A stretch of DNA of 35,112 nt from JBKGYG01 sp046546235 (GTDB lineage: Bacteria > Bacillota > Clostridia > Lachnospirales > DSM-24629). Shown in pieces: positions 9,223 to 16,763 of this stretch (positions are counted from its first letter, which is position 1; the number at the start of each line of letters is the position of its first letter). Made by a program: the position numbers and the translations under genes. The stretch is taken from positions 1-35,112 of the forward strand of contig JBKGYG010000010.1 of assembly GCA_046546235.1 (NCBI GenBank), written 5' to 3'. A model generated the notes under the pieces. That model was not told the origin of the DNA and did no database searches. It worked only from the letters and a program-made list of their open reading frames with translations.

Positions 9223-9231
9223 TATAGTTAT

Positions 9232-9300
9232 AAATTGTTAAGAACGGATGGTCCTCTGTTACAATATGTATTAAGAACATCTATGAAGGGAAGGAGGTAC
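9232..9300 (+). promoter_or_regulatory. probable rplS (L19) leader region
   Basis: The 82-base gap before rplS has the sequence GAACGGATGGTCCTCTG, and downstream ACATCTATGAAGGGAAGGAGG. GATG (9247-9250) and CATC (about 9280-9283) can close a small structure. This fits the position and general look of the Firmicute L19 leader RNA that mediates autogenous control. I could not fold or compare it properly, so the call leans on position. Confidence 0.4.
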
Positions 9301-9304
9301 ACAT

Positions 9305-9652
9305 ATGAATGATATAATTCGTAATATTGAAGCAGAACAAATGAAAAAAGAAATTCCTTCTTTCAATGTTGGTGACACTGTTCGTGTTTATGCAAAAGTT
9401 AAAGAAGGCAACCGTGAAAGAATTCAGGTCTTTGAAGGTGTTGTATTAAAGAAACAACACGGTGGCGTTCGTGAAACTTTTACTGCAAGAAGAATATCTT
9501 ATGGTGTAGGGGTAGAAAGAACTTGGCCTGTACATTCACCAAATATTGATAATATTGAAGTTGTAAGACGTGGTAAAGTAAGAAGAGCAAAACTTAACTA
9601 CTTACGTAGTAGAGTAGGTAAAGCAGCAAAAATTAAAGAGTTAGTTAGATAA
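9305..9652 (+). CDS. rplS: 50S ribosomal protein L19
   Basis: Large-subunit protein at the 30S-50S interface. The 115 residues match the family, with FNVGDTVRVYAKVKEGNRER, VFEGVVLKKQHGG, RETFTARRISYGVGVERTWP and HSPNIDNIEVVRRGKVRRAKL. The ATG is eight bases after a strong GGAAGGAGGT ribosome site. It closes the rimM-trmD-rplS block. Downstream lie a hairpin, a repeated hairpin element and a clear terminator before lepB. Confidence 0.98.
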   Translation: MNDIIRNIEAEQMKKEIPSFNVGDTVRVYAKVKEGNRERIQVFEGVVLKKQHGGVRETFTARRISYGVGVERTWPVHSPNIDNIEVVRRGKVRRAKLNYLRSRVGKAAKIKELVR

Positions 9653-9695
9653 TATAATCACTATTGTTTAGCTAATAGTTTGAGCTGAATAGAAG

Positions 9696-9733
9696 ATGAA
9701 AAATTAAACTCCCTCGGAGTTGGACTTTTTCAT
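9696..9733 (+). terminator. hairpin downstream of rplS
   Basis: ATGAAAAA (9696-9703) pairs with TTTTTCAT (9726-9733), enclosing a second stem AACTCC/GGAGTT around a CTC loop. It may be the first rplS terminator or a processed 3' end. The U-run is part of the stem, and a better terminator lies at 9796-9835. Confidence 0.45.
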
Positions 9734-9780
9734 TAAATCATGTGTACCATCCGTATTTGGTGGTACATAGTAAGTTTATA
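9731..9780 (+). repeat. small hairpin element, copy A
   Basis: Core stem GTACCATC (9744-9751) with GGTGGTAC (9759-9766) around the loop CGTATTT. The whole 50-base block aligns with copy B at 14057-14106, about 70% identical over the first 38 bases. Stem changes compensate (A-T to G-C pairs) and the loop core GTATTT is kept. Confidence 0.6.
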
Positions 9781-9795
9781 TATAGCTTAATTATT

Positions 9796-9835
9796 AAGGG
9801 ACTTGGTACGGTGTTATTAGTCCCTTTCTTTTTTT
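9796..9835 (+). terminator. intrinsic terminator before lepB
   Basis: AAGGGACT (9796-9803) pairs with AGTCCCTT (9819-9826) around a 15-base loop, followed by TCTTTTTTT. It is a clear factor-independent terminator. The loop begins TGGTAC, which could also pair with GTACCA of the element just upstream. Confidence 0.8.
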
Positions 9836-9899
9836 ACCTAATGAATGTTGTTCCAGTAGTATCTTTAAATATTAATTTATATAGATAGGTAGGTGCCTC

Positions 9900-10421
9900 A
9901 TGATTAAACAAATAAGAAGTTGGATTTTTGATATAATAATCGTTTTATTAGTAGTTTATATTGTAACAACTTTTATAGGTCAACGAACTAGTGTTATTGG
10001 TAGTTCTATGGAACCAACTTTGCATAATGGGGATCAGATTATAATCAATAAGATAAGTTATAGATTTTCAGAACCAAAACGTTTTGATATAGTTGTATTT
10101 CCATATAAACAAAATCAAAAACAATTTTATATAAAACGTATTATAGGATTACCAGGTGAAACTGTAAAAATACAAGATGGGCATATATATATTGATGGAG
10201 AATTATTAGAAGAGAATTATGGATTAGATGAAATTAAGCAGTCGGGAAGAGCGGATGAAGAAATAATAGTAGAAGAAGATGAATATTTCGTATTAGGAGA
10301 TAATAGGAACAATAGTTCTGATAGTCGTTTTGTAGATGTAGGAAATATAGCCAAAAAAGACATTCAAGGAAAAGCCTGGCTAAGAATATGGCCTTTTGGA
10401 GATTTTGGTACTATCCAGTAA
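9900..10421 (+). CDS. lepB: type I signal peptidase
   Basis: Membrane-bound serine/lysine protease that removes signal peptides from exported proteins on the outer face of the membrane. One N-terminal membrane segment (about residues 8-27) is followed by the catalytic domain. The catalytic Ser36 is in SSMEPT, Lys79 is in YIKRIIGLPGE, and the box GDNRNNSSDSR is near residue 137. At 173 residues it is a short Gram-positive type (SipS-like). The ATG lies after a TAGGTAGGTG site. It follows the terminator at 9796-9835, and rbgA comes 19 bases after its stop. Confidence 0.96.
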   Translation: MIKQIRSWIFDIIIVLLVVYIVTTFIGQRTSVIGSSMEPTLHNGDQIIINKISYRFSEPKRFDIVVFPYKQNQKQFYIKRIIGLPGETVKIQDGHIYIDGELLEENYGLDEIKQSGRADEEIIVEEDEYFVLGDNRNNSSDSRFVDVGNIAKKDIQGKAWLRIWPFGDFGTIQ

Positions 10422-10440
10422 TAGAAAGGAATGACATTTG

Positions 10441-11292
10441 ATGAATATTCAATGGTATCCTGGTCATATGACTAAAGCAAAAAGAATGATGCAAGAAAAC
10501 ATAAAATTAGTAGATGTTATTATAGAATTGGTGGATGCAAGAATCCCTTATAGTAGTAAAAACCCCGATATTGATAACTTAGCTAATAATAAACCAAGAA
10601 TTATAATTCTTAATAAAATTGATTTATCAGATACTAAACTAATAGATGAATGGAGTAAGTGGTTTCAAGATAAAGGCTATGCTGTTTCAAAAGTAAATTC
10701 AAGAACAGGGCAAGGTATAAATCAGTTACTTAATCAAGTAAAGGAAGTATGTAAAGAAAAGATAGAGCGTGATAGAAAAAGGGGCATTATTAATAGACCT
10801 ATTCGTGCAATGGTTGTAGGGATACCTAATGTAGGTAAGTCCACATTTATAAATAAACTAGTAGGTAAAGCAAGTGCAAAAACTGGAAATCGACCAGGAG
10901 TAACAAAGGGTAAACAATGGATTAAACTTAAAAAAGATGTTGAATTATTAGATACACCAGGCATACTTTGGCCTAAATTCGAAGATCAATCTGTTGGGTT
11001 AAAATTAGCAATGATTGGATCAATTAAAGATGATTTATTAAATACTACAGAAATTGCTAGTAATTTATTAGGGGTATTACAAAAAAGATATTTTAATCTT
11101 ATAAAAGATAGGTATGAAGTAAATAAAGAACAAGATTTGGATCAGATTTTATATCATATAGCTGAAAAAAGAAATATGAAAAAATCTGGAAATGAATTGG
11201 ATATAGGGAGAACTTCTAATGTAATCTTGGAAGAGTTTCGTAATGGGAAACTAGGGCGAATCACATTAGAAAAACCAAATGATATAGAATGA
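10441..11292 (+). CDS. rbgA: ribosome biogenesis GTPase RbgA (YlqF)
   Basis: GTPase required for a late step of 50S assembly. The G motifs are circularly permuted, as the family requires: NKIDL (G4) near residue 59 comes before GIPNVGKSTF (G1) and DTPG (G3). The N-terminus MNIQWYPGHMTKAKRMM is diagnostic. A C-terminal helical RNA-binding domain completes the 283 residues. A TTG one codon earlier (10438) is possible, but ATG 10441 matches the family start and follows GAAAGGA. A terminator-like hairpin follows within a few bases of the stop. Confidence 0.96.
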   Translation: MNIQWYPGHMTKAKRMMQENIKLVDVIIELVDARIPYSSKNPDIDNLANNKPRIIILNKIDLSDTKLIDEWSKWFQDKGYAVSKVNSRTGQGINQLLNQVKEVCKEKIERDRKRGIINRPIRAMVVGIPNVGKSTFINKLVGKASAKTGNRPGVTKGKQWIKLKKDVELLDTPGILWPKFEDQSVGLKLAMIGSIKDDLLNTTEIASNLLGVLQKRYFNLIKDRYEVNKEQDLDQILYHIAEKRNMKKSGNELDIGRTSNVILEEFRNGKLGRITLEKPNDIE

Positions 11293-11294
11293 TG

Positions 11295-11317
11295 AACACT
11301 CTGATGGGGTGTTTTTT
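11295..11317 (+). terminator. terminator after rbgA
   Basis: AACACTC (11295-11301) pairs with GGGTGTT (11307-11313), one G-T pair, five-base loop, then a T-run. Short, but placed directly behind the stop codon. Confidence 0.6.
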
Positions 11318-11340
11318 AAATTTCCAAATTATTGGACTTG

Positions 11341-11349
11341 TGATATAAT
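11341..11349 (+). promoter_or_regulatory. extended -10 promoter for rnhB
   Basis: TGATATAAT is a perfect extended -10 (TG-N-TATAAT) about 47 bases before the rnhB ATG. No good -35 is visible, which is common for extended -10 promoters. Confidence 0.55.
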
Positions 11350-11395
11350 GAATTTATAAGATTGTATTTATAAATTAGCAGCTAGGAGGAACATA

Positions 11396-12166
11396 ATGAC
11401 AAAACAGTGCATATCTGATATTAAAGAGATATTAGATTTAACGCCAATGGAGGATATTCAACAGGTTATACATAGATATAGGATAGATGATAGAACTGGT
11501 GTACAAAAGTTAATTAAAAGATATGAAAAAAAGTTAAAAGATTATTATAAAGAATTAGAGCGTTTAGATAAAATGAGTGAATACGAACGAAAGTATAAGT
11601 CATTTAATTATATAGCTGGTATTGATGAAGCAGGTAGAGGGCCCCTTGCTGGTCCTGTAGTGGCAGCTTCCGTTATTTTGCCAAAGGATGTTAAATTATT
11701 ATATATAAATGATTCTAAAAAATTATCAGAATCAAAAAGAGAAGAACTTTATGATAGAATTATGAGTAATGCTGTATCTGTAGCAGTAGGTATTTCAACT
11801 GTTGCTACTATTGATGATATAAATATTTTACAAGCAACATATAAGGCTATGGAGAATGCAGTAGAAGAATTAGAAGTTATACCCGAGGTGTTATTAATTG
11901 ATGCTATTAAATTAACTAACATAAAAATTCCTCAAGAATCTATTGTAAAAGGAGATTCAAAAAGCATATCAATTGCTGCGGCAAGTATTATTGCTAAGGT
12001 CACAAGGGATAGAATGATGTACGAATTTGATAAATTATACCCTGGTTATGGATTTTCGAAAAATAAAGGATATGGAACAAAAGATCATATAGAGGCTATA
12101 ATAAATTTAGGCCCTTGTCCTATTCATAGGCAGAGTTTTATAAAAAACATAGGGAACAAAGAATAA
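11396..12166 (+). CDS. rnhB: ribonuclease HII
   Basis: Cleaves the RNA strand of RNA-DNA hybrids and removes misincorporated ribonucleotides. Catalytic motifs: GIDEAGRGPLAGPVVAA (Asp-Glu pair), NDSKKLS, LIDAIKL, and KGDSKSISIAAASIIAKVTRDR. The family GRG motif that senses the RNA-DNA junction is present in DEAGRG. An N-terminal extension of about 65 residues, rich in charged helices, precedes the catalytic domain, as in many Firmicute RNase HII. Length is 256 residues. The ATG follows TAGGAGGA. Confidence 0.97.
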   Translation: MTKQCISDIKEILDLTPMEDIQQVIHRYRIDDRTGVQKLIKRYEKKLKDYYKELERLDKMSEYERKYKSFNYIAGIDEAGRGPLAGPVVAASVILPKDVKLLYINDSKKLSESKREELYDRIMSNAVSVAVGISTVATIDDINILQATYKAMENAVEELEVIPEVLLIDAIKLTNIKIPQESIVKGDSKSISIAAASIIAKVTRDRMMYEFDKLYPGYGFSKNKGYGTKDHIEAIINLGPCPIHRQSFIKNIGNKE

Positions 12167-12194
12167 TACATTGTTTAAAAAGGATGATAAGATT

Positions 12195-13757
12195 ATGAGA
12201 ATTTCCTTTGGCAAATCAAATCAAACAGCATCTTCTTTAGGCAAGATTTCAGGTAAAATAAATGGTGTTAGGAATCTTCAATTAGGTGATGTTTTTCTGG
12301 GAGAAATAATGGATATAAGAAAGAACTTAATTCTTATCCGTTTAAATAATAATCAACAAGTCCTTGCAAAAGTACTAGAACAATTAGAGTTGACTATTGG
12401 TCAGGAATTTATGTTTCAAGTAAAAGACAAAAATGATGAACAGTTAGTAATAAAGCCTTTGAGTGAAAAAGAATTAACACCACAGGAGCAGAAATTAGTA
12501 CAAGCATTAGAAGAAGCTAATTTACCTATTACTAAAAAGAACTTAAATGTAGTAAGGACTTTAATAGAGGAACAACTACCAATTAATAAAAGCAATTTAC
12601 AGCAGTATATAAAATTATCGAATAAATATAAAGAATATCCTTTTAAAGATATAATATTATTTAAGAAAAATAATTGGACTATAAACAAAGATTTTTTAAA
12701 TCAGTTTAACACATATAAGGAAGGTAAACATCAATTATCAAAGGTTTTTCAACGTATTACAGAAGAATTAGTCAATCACCAATATGATATGATAAATAAA
12801 AATCAAGATAAAGAAGCAATTATTGTACATAAAGATTTTCAGAAATTATTAATTCAAATTAATGACAAAGTAGATATAAATAATGAAATTAAAGACAATA
12901 GGAATGATTTGAAATATATAGATAATAAAAATCATCAATTACATGAAGTTAAAATTAAAGATATATTAAATGTTACTAAACGACAAATATTATATGATCA
13001 ACTTAACAGTAATGATTTGGTTTTAGATAAAGATTTTATTCTTAATGATAAAATGACACCAAATAATTTCTTTGAAACTATTAATTCATTACCTATTGAA
13101 CAACAAGAAAAGATAATAAAAATATTAATTAAAAATGATATTTATAAACCCTTATTAAAACAGCAGATTAATGATTTTGTATCTATTCGTCCTGAGAATA
13201 TTAACAAAGAATCTATAAAGGAATTTTTTACTAATATAGATAAATTAACATCTAAAACTATCGAAATACTTAATAGATTATCTAGTGATGCAAAGAACAC
13301 AATAACAACAAGTATTGCAGATGCCAAGAATAATATAGATTTTATGAAATTAATTAATCAGGCTTTTCAGTATGTTCAGTTGCCAGTAAAATTAAAAGAT
13401 CAAGTAATACATAGTGATTTATACGTTTATAAGAACTCTAAAAACCAAAAGAATAAATCTAATAATACTTCTGTTTTTTTGCGTCTAGATTTAGCTTATT
13501 TAGGTGAAGTAGGTATTTATTTAAACAAACAATTTAAAACAATTCAAAGCAATTTTTATATTGATAATAGAGACACAAGAAAGTTAATTGGTAATAATTT
13601 ATACAAGCTTGTTGATAAAATGAAGTCTAAAGGTTATACCTTTATACCTAATATTGTTACAACAAAAAAAGATTTTGATTTTGTAGATGATTTTATAAAA
13701 TGTAAGGAAGATAATACAACAGATATAAAAAGATTTTCTTTTGATATAAGGGTGTGA
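12195..13757 (+). CDS. YlqG-like protein with FliK-type C-terminus
   Basis: Length 520 residues; I recognise it mainly by position between rnhB and the FlhB-like gene, where Bacillus has ylqG. The N-terminal 80 residues look like a small beta domain (LQLGDVFLGEIMDIRKN). The middle is long, charged and Asn/Lys-rich, of low complexity. The last 120 residues (VFLRLDLAYLGEVGIYLNK, then NLYKLVDKMKSKGYTFIPN) have the shape of the flagellar hook-length control FliK C-terminal domain. The frame opens at TTG 12171, but ATG 12195 follows AAAGGA at ten bases and is preferred. FliK similarity is my reading of the pattern, not a search result. No flagellar genes are nearby. Confidence 0.7.
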   Translation: MRISFGKSNQTASSLGKISGKINGVRNLQLGDVFLGEIMDIRKNLILIRLNNNQQVLAKVLEQLELTIGQEFMFQVKDKNDEQLVIKPLSEKELTPQEQKLVQALEEANLPITKKNLNVVRTLIEEQLPINKSNLQQYIKLSNKYKEYPFKDIILFKKNNWTINKDFLNQFNTYKEGKHQLSKVFQRITEELVNHQYDMINKNQDKEAIIVHKDFQKLLIQINDKVDINNEIKDNRNDLKYIDNKNHQLHEVKIKDILNVTKRQILYDQLNSNDLVLDKDFILNDKMTPNNFFETINSLPIEQQEKIIKILIKNDIYKPLLKQQINDFVSIRPENINKESIKEFFTNIDKLTSKTIEILNRLSSDAKNTITTSIADAKNNIDFMKLINQAFQYVQLPVKLKDQVIHSDLYVYKNSKNQKNKSNNTSVFLRLDLAYLGEVGIYLNKQFKTIQSNFYIDNRDTRKLIGNNLYKLVDKMKSKGYTFIPNIVTTKKDFDFVDDFIKCKEDNTTDIKRFSFDIRV

Positions 13758-13761
13758 TTTA

Positions 13762-14046
13762 TTGAATGACAAGGTAAAAAAAGCAACGGCAATAAGATAT
13801 GATATTAATGAAGAGGCACCAACGGTTATTGCAAAAGGGAAAGGGTATATTGCTGATAAAATTATAGAAAAGGGTATAGAAGAAGAGATACGCTTTTACG
13901 AAGATGAAGATTTAGTTGAATCTTTATCTAATATTGAAATAGGGTCTTATATACCACCAGAACTTTATGAAGTAGTATCAGAAGTTTTGATTTTTATTGA
14001 TGAAATTGATAAAAGGTATAGTACACAATTTAAAAGAAATAAATAA
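13762..14046 (+). CDS. ylqH: FlhB-like C-terminal domain protein (YlqH type)
   Basis: A 94-residue protein equivalent to the cytoplasmic C-terminal domain of the flagellar/type III export switch FlhB. Visible matches are ATAIRYD, PTVIAKGKGYIADKI, FYEDEDLVESL and IEIGSYIPPELYEVVSEVLIFI. There are no membrane segments, and the NPTH self-cleavage motif of true FlhB is absent, the protein starting just after where it would be. Start is TTG 13762 after AAGGGTGTG, four bases from the upstream stop, so the two genes are coupled. Function is unknown for this class; pairing with a FliK-like neighbour mirrors the FliK-FlhB partnership. Confidence 0.85.
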   Translation: MNDKVKKATAIRYDINEEAPTVIAKGKGYIADKIIEKGIEEEIRFYEDEDLVESLSNIEIGSYIPPELYEVVSEVLIFIDEIDKRYSTQFKRNK

Positions 14047-14056
14047 GTTTATATTT

Positions 14057-14106
14057 TCATTGCAACTTGCGTACCGCCTGTATTTGCGGTGCATGGGCAA
14101 GTTAAT
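14057..14106 (+). repeat. small hairpin element, copy B
   Basis: Inner stem GTACCGC/GCGGTGC (14070-14076 and 14085-14091) with an outer stem AACTTGC/GCAAGTT (14063-14069 and 14096-14102). The loop contains GTATTT as in copy A. A second small hairpin, GAGCAA/TTGCTC, follows at 14114-14133. The element lies in the 117-base leader of yraN. Confidence 0.6.
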
Positions 14107-14163
14107 ATAAAAAGAGCAATTGCAAATTTGCTCGTAATAAAAGTATCTTATGGGGGTATGCCT

Positions 14164-14520
14164 GTGTCAAATAACCGTAAAGTTGGTCAATATTATGAAG
14201 AAAAAGCAACGGAATATTTAAAACAACAAGGCTATATAATATTAAAAATCAATTTTAGATGTCGTGTTGGCGAGATTGATATAATAGCTAAAGATGGAGA
14301 TTATTTAGTTTTTCTAGAAGTTAAGTATAGAAAAAGTGGTAAAAAAGGAGATCCTTCTGAGGCTGTGAATTATTACAAACAAAGAACTATAACTAAAGTA
14401 GCTCAATATTATATGGTAAAAAATAATTTGAGTTATAATACTTCTTGTCGTTTTGATGTTATTGTGATTCTGCAAAATAAAATTAGGTTAATAAAAAATG
14501 CTTTTAATGCTATAATTTAA
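14164..14520 (+). CDS. YraN family (UPF0102) nuclease-like protein
   Basis: Small protein of the YraN/UPF0102 family, predicted to have an endonuclease-like PD-(D/E)XK fold; the biological role is not settled. Seen here: VGQYYEEKATEYLKQQGY, NFRCRVGEIDIIAKDGDYLVFLEVKYR (the E-D-EVK catalytic pattern) and a C-terminal RFDVIVI strand. The frame is open from ATG 14089, but that codon lies inside a hairpin element and lacks a ribosome site. GTG 14164 with GGGGG at 14152-14156 gives a normal-sized product of 118 residues; ATG 14158 is too close to that site. It stands in the conserved rnhB-ylqGH-yraN order. Confidence 0.88.
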   Translation: MSNNRKVGQYYEEKATEYLKQQGYIILKINFRCRVGEIDIIAKDGDYLVFLEVKYRKSGKKGDPSEAVNYYKQRTITKVAQYYMVKNNLSYNTSCRFDVIVILQNKIRLIKNAFNAII

Positions 14521-14593
14521 AAATATTTTTTTTAGGAATTATTCTTATTGAATTAATTATTACTGTTGACACAAACTAATTAGGAGTGAGGAT

Positions 14594-15424
14594 ATGGAGA
14601 CTAAAGTATTTAATATTCACACAAAAGGGAAATTAGTTTATTTAACCTTTCCTTCTTTAGAAAAAACAGGACTTGTAAATCATTGTTTTTCTACAAGGCT
14701 TGGCGGAGTAAGTAAAAGTGTGTATTCTACATTGAATCTTGGTTATAATCGTGGAGATTCTGATGTTAATGTAGACAATAATTATAAAATAATATGCGAT
14801 GCTATAGGTGTAAATCATAATAATTTAGTTTTTTCTGATCAAGTTCACGGAGATGATATATATATTGTCACAAAGGAAGATATTGATATAGGAAGGAATA
14901 ATAACAGTAATATTATTAATAAAGATGCTTTAATAACAAATGAAAAAAACATTCCGTTAGTAACTTTATATGCAGATTGTGTTCCTTTATTTTTTTTAGA
15001 TCCTGTAAAAAAAGTAATAGGACTAGCTCATGCTGGATGGAGAGGAACTGTTAAAAAAATAGGTAAAAAAACAGTATTAAAGATGGCTGAAGTTTATGGA
15101 AGTAATATTAAGGACATTATTGCGGGTATTGCACCTTCAATAGGAGGTTGTTGCTTTGAGGTTGGAGAAGAAGTTGTAGATATGTTTCGGAAGTTTTTTT
15201 TGAAAGAAAAATCCAGTAGTATTATAAGAGAAAAAAGAGGCAAAAAGTATATGCTTGATTTATGGGAAGCAAACTATTATACTTTATTAGAAGCTGGGCT
15301 ATTAATTGAAAACATTACTCTTACAGATATATGTACTAAATGTCATTCTGATATATTTTTTTCTCATAGAGATTCTGGAGGGGAAAGAGGTAGTTTAGCA
15401 GCTATTATAGCTTTGAAGGGTTGA
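14594..15424 (+). CDS. pgeF: peptidoglycan editing factor PgeF (laccase-domain protein)
   Basis: Member of the YfiH/YlmD family, formerly called polyphenol oxidase or laccase-domain protein. Members have been reported to act on purine nucleosides and to prevent L-Ser misincorporation into peptidoglycan. Family signatures are FSTRLGGVS, NLGYNRGD, FSDQVHGDDIY, LYADCVPLFFLDP, AHAGWRGTVKKI, CCFEVGEEV and HRDSGGERGSLAAI. The conserved Cys and His metal-binding residues are all present. Length 276 is normal. ATG follows AGGAGTGAG. A TTGACA at 14564 lacks a matching -10. The next gene starts 13 bases after the stop. Confidence 0.93.
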   Translation: METKVFNIHTKGKLVYLTFPSLEKTGLVNHCFSTRLGGVSKSVYSTLNLGYNRGDSDVNVDNNYKIICDAIGVNHNNLVFSDQVHGDDIYIVTKEDIDIGRNNNSNIINKDALITNEKNIPLVTLYADCVPLFFLDPVKKVIGLAHAGWRGTVKKIGKKTVLKMAEVYGSNIKDIIAGIAPSIGGCCFEVGEEVVDMFRKFFLKEKSSSIIREKRGKKYMLDLWEANYYTLLEAGLLIENITLTDICTKCHSDIFFSHRDSGGERGSLAAIIALKG

Positions 15425-15437
15425 AGGAGTAAAACAA

Positions 15438-16751
15438 ATGATTAACAAACAACATATAATTGATAAAGTTACTAAAAATAGTATAGCAGAAGAAGTGGGT
15501 ATAGAACCTGGGGATATTCTTATTAATATAAATGGAGAAAAGATTAAGGATGCACTTGATTTTTACTATTTTACTACTGAACATTACTTAGAACTTGAAG
15601 TTAAGAAAAAAAATGGAGAAGATTGGATTATTGAAATAGAGAAAGAGGAAGATGAGCCATTAGGTATAGAATTTAGTTCTACTTTAATGGATGAATATAA
15701 ATCTTGTACTAATAAATGTATATTTTGCTTTGTTGATCAATTGCCAAAAGGTATGAGAGAAACATTATATTTTAAAGATGATGACTCTAGATTATCTTTT
15801 TTGCAGGGTAATTATATTACATTAACAAATATGAAAGAAGAAGATATAAAAAGAATTATAAAATATAGATTGTCGCCTATAAATATTTCTGTTCATACAA
15901 CAAACCCTGATTTAAGAATAAAAATGTTAAACAACCGTTTTGCTGGTAATATAATAAACTATATCAAGATGTTTTACAAAGCTGGGATTATTATGAACGG
16001 ACAAATTGTACTATGTAAAGGGATAAACGATGGTAAAGAATTATTCGATTCTATAAAAAAACTTTCAGAATTTATTCCTTATATGCAAAGTGTGTCAGTT
16101 GTACCCGTTGGACTTAGTCGACACAGGGAAGGGTTACATCCTTTAGAACCATTTACAAAAGAAGATGCAAAAGATGTATTAGAAATAATTCATTATTGGC
16201 AAGATAAACTTTATAAAGAAGATAGAACTCATTTTATACATGCAGGGGATGAGTTTTATTTGTTAGCAGAAAGTAAAATACCTAATGAAGATAAATATGA
16301 TGAGTATTTACAGTTGGAAAATGGAGTTGGAATGTTACGAGTATTTACAAATGATTTTGAAGAAGAATATGAGAGATTAAAAATTGACTATACTATAGAC
16401 AAAGAATGTGCAATAGTAACTGGCTTTTTAGCATATCATATAATAAATTCTTTTGTAAAAAGATTAAAGTCAAAATATCCTAATTTGAAAGTTCATATCT
16501 ATCCAATAAAGAATAAATTTTTTGGAGAGCGCATTACAGTTTCTGGTCTACTAACTGGTAAAGATATTATTAATCAGCTTAAAAATCAGAGATTAGGTCA
16601 AGAATTATTATTGCCAAGCAATTTGCTAAAAAATGATGAACAGATTCTTTTGGATGATGTAACAGTAACAGATATCGAAAAAGCTTTACAAGTTAAAGTG
16701 ACTATTGTACAATCAATTGGTAAAGATTTCATACAATCGATAATAAAATAA
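15438..16751 (+). CDS. PDZ/radical-SAM/DUF512 protein
   Basis: A 437-residue protein with three parts. An N-terminal PDZ-like segment (NSIAEEVGIEPGDILININGEKI, about residues 14-36) comes first. A radical-SAM-like core follows with the CxxxCxxC cluster CTNKCIFC near residue 92, then FVDQLPKGMR. The C-terminal DUF512 part has the SVVPVGLSRHREGL and AGDEFYLLAE motifs. This family sits next to der in many Clostridia. Its substrate is unknown to me; the cysteine pattern implies a 4Fe-4S cluster and SAM radical chemistry. It overlaps nothing and lies 12 bases before der with a good ribosome site (AAGGAGT). Confidence 0.9.
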   Translation: MINKQHIIDKVTKNSIAEEVGIEPGDILININGEKIKDALDFYYFTTEHYLELEVKKKNGEDWIIEIEKEEDEPLGIEFSSTLMDEYKSCTNKCIFCFVDQLPKGMRETLYFKDDDSRLSFLQGNYITLTNMKEEDIKRIIKYRLSPINISVHTTNPDLRIKMLNNRFAGNIINYIKMFYKAGIIMNGQIVLCKGINDGKELFDSIKKLSEFIPYMQSVSVVPVGLSRHREGLHPLEPFTKEDAKDVLEIIHYWQDKLYKEDRTHFIHAGDEFYLLAESKIPNEDKYDEYLQLENGVGMLRVFTNDFEEEYERLKIDYTIDKECAIVTGFLAYHIINSFVKRLKSKYPNLKVHIYPIKNKFFGERITVSGLLTGKDIINQLKNQRLGQELLLPSNLLKNDEQILLDDVTVTDIEKALQVKVTIVQSIGKDFIQSIIK

Positions 16752-16763
16752 AGGAGTACTAAC

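Noticed and set aside
14089..14163. N-terminal extension of YraN from ATG 14089
   Set aside because: The ATG lies inside hairpin element B, lacks a ribosome site, and the extra 25 residues do not resemble the family; GTG 14164 has a proper site.
14564..14569. TTGACA before pgeF
   Set aside because: No -10-like sequence at 16-18 bases; that place is taken by the ribosome site and start codon.
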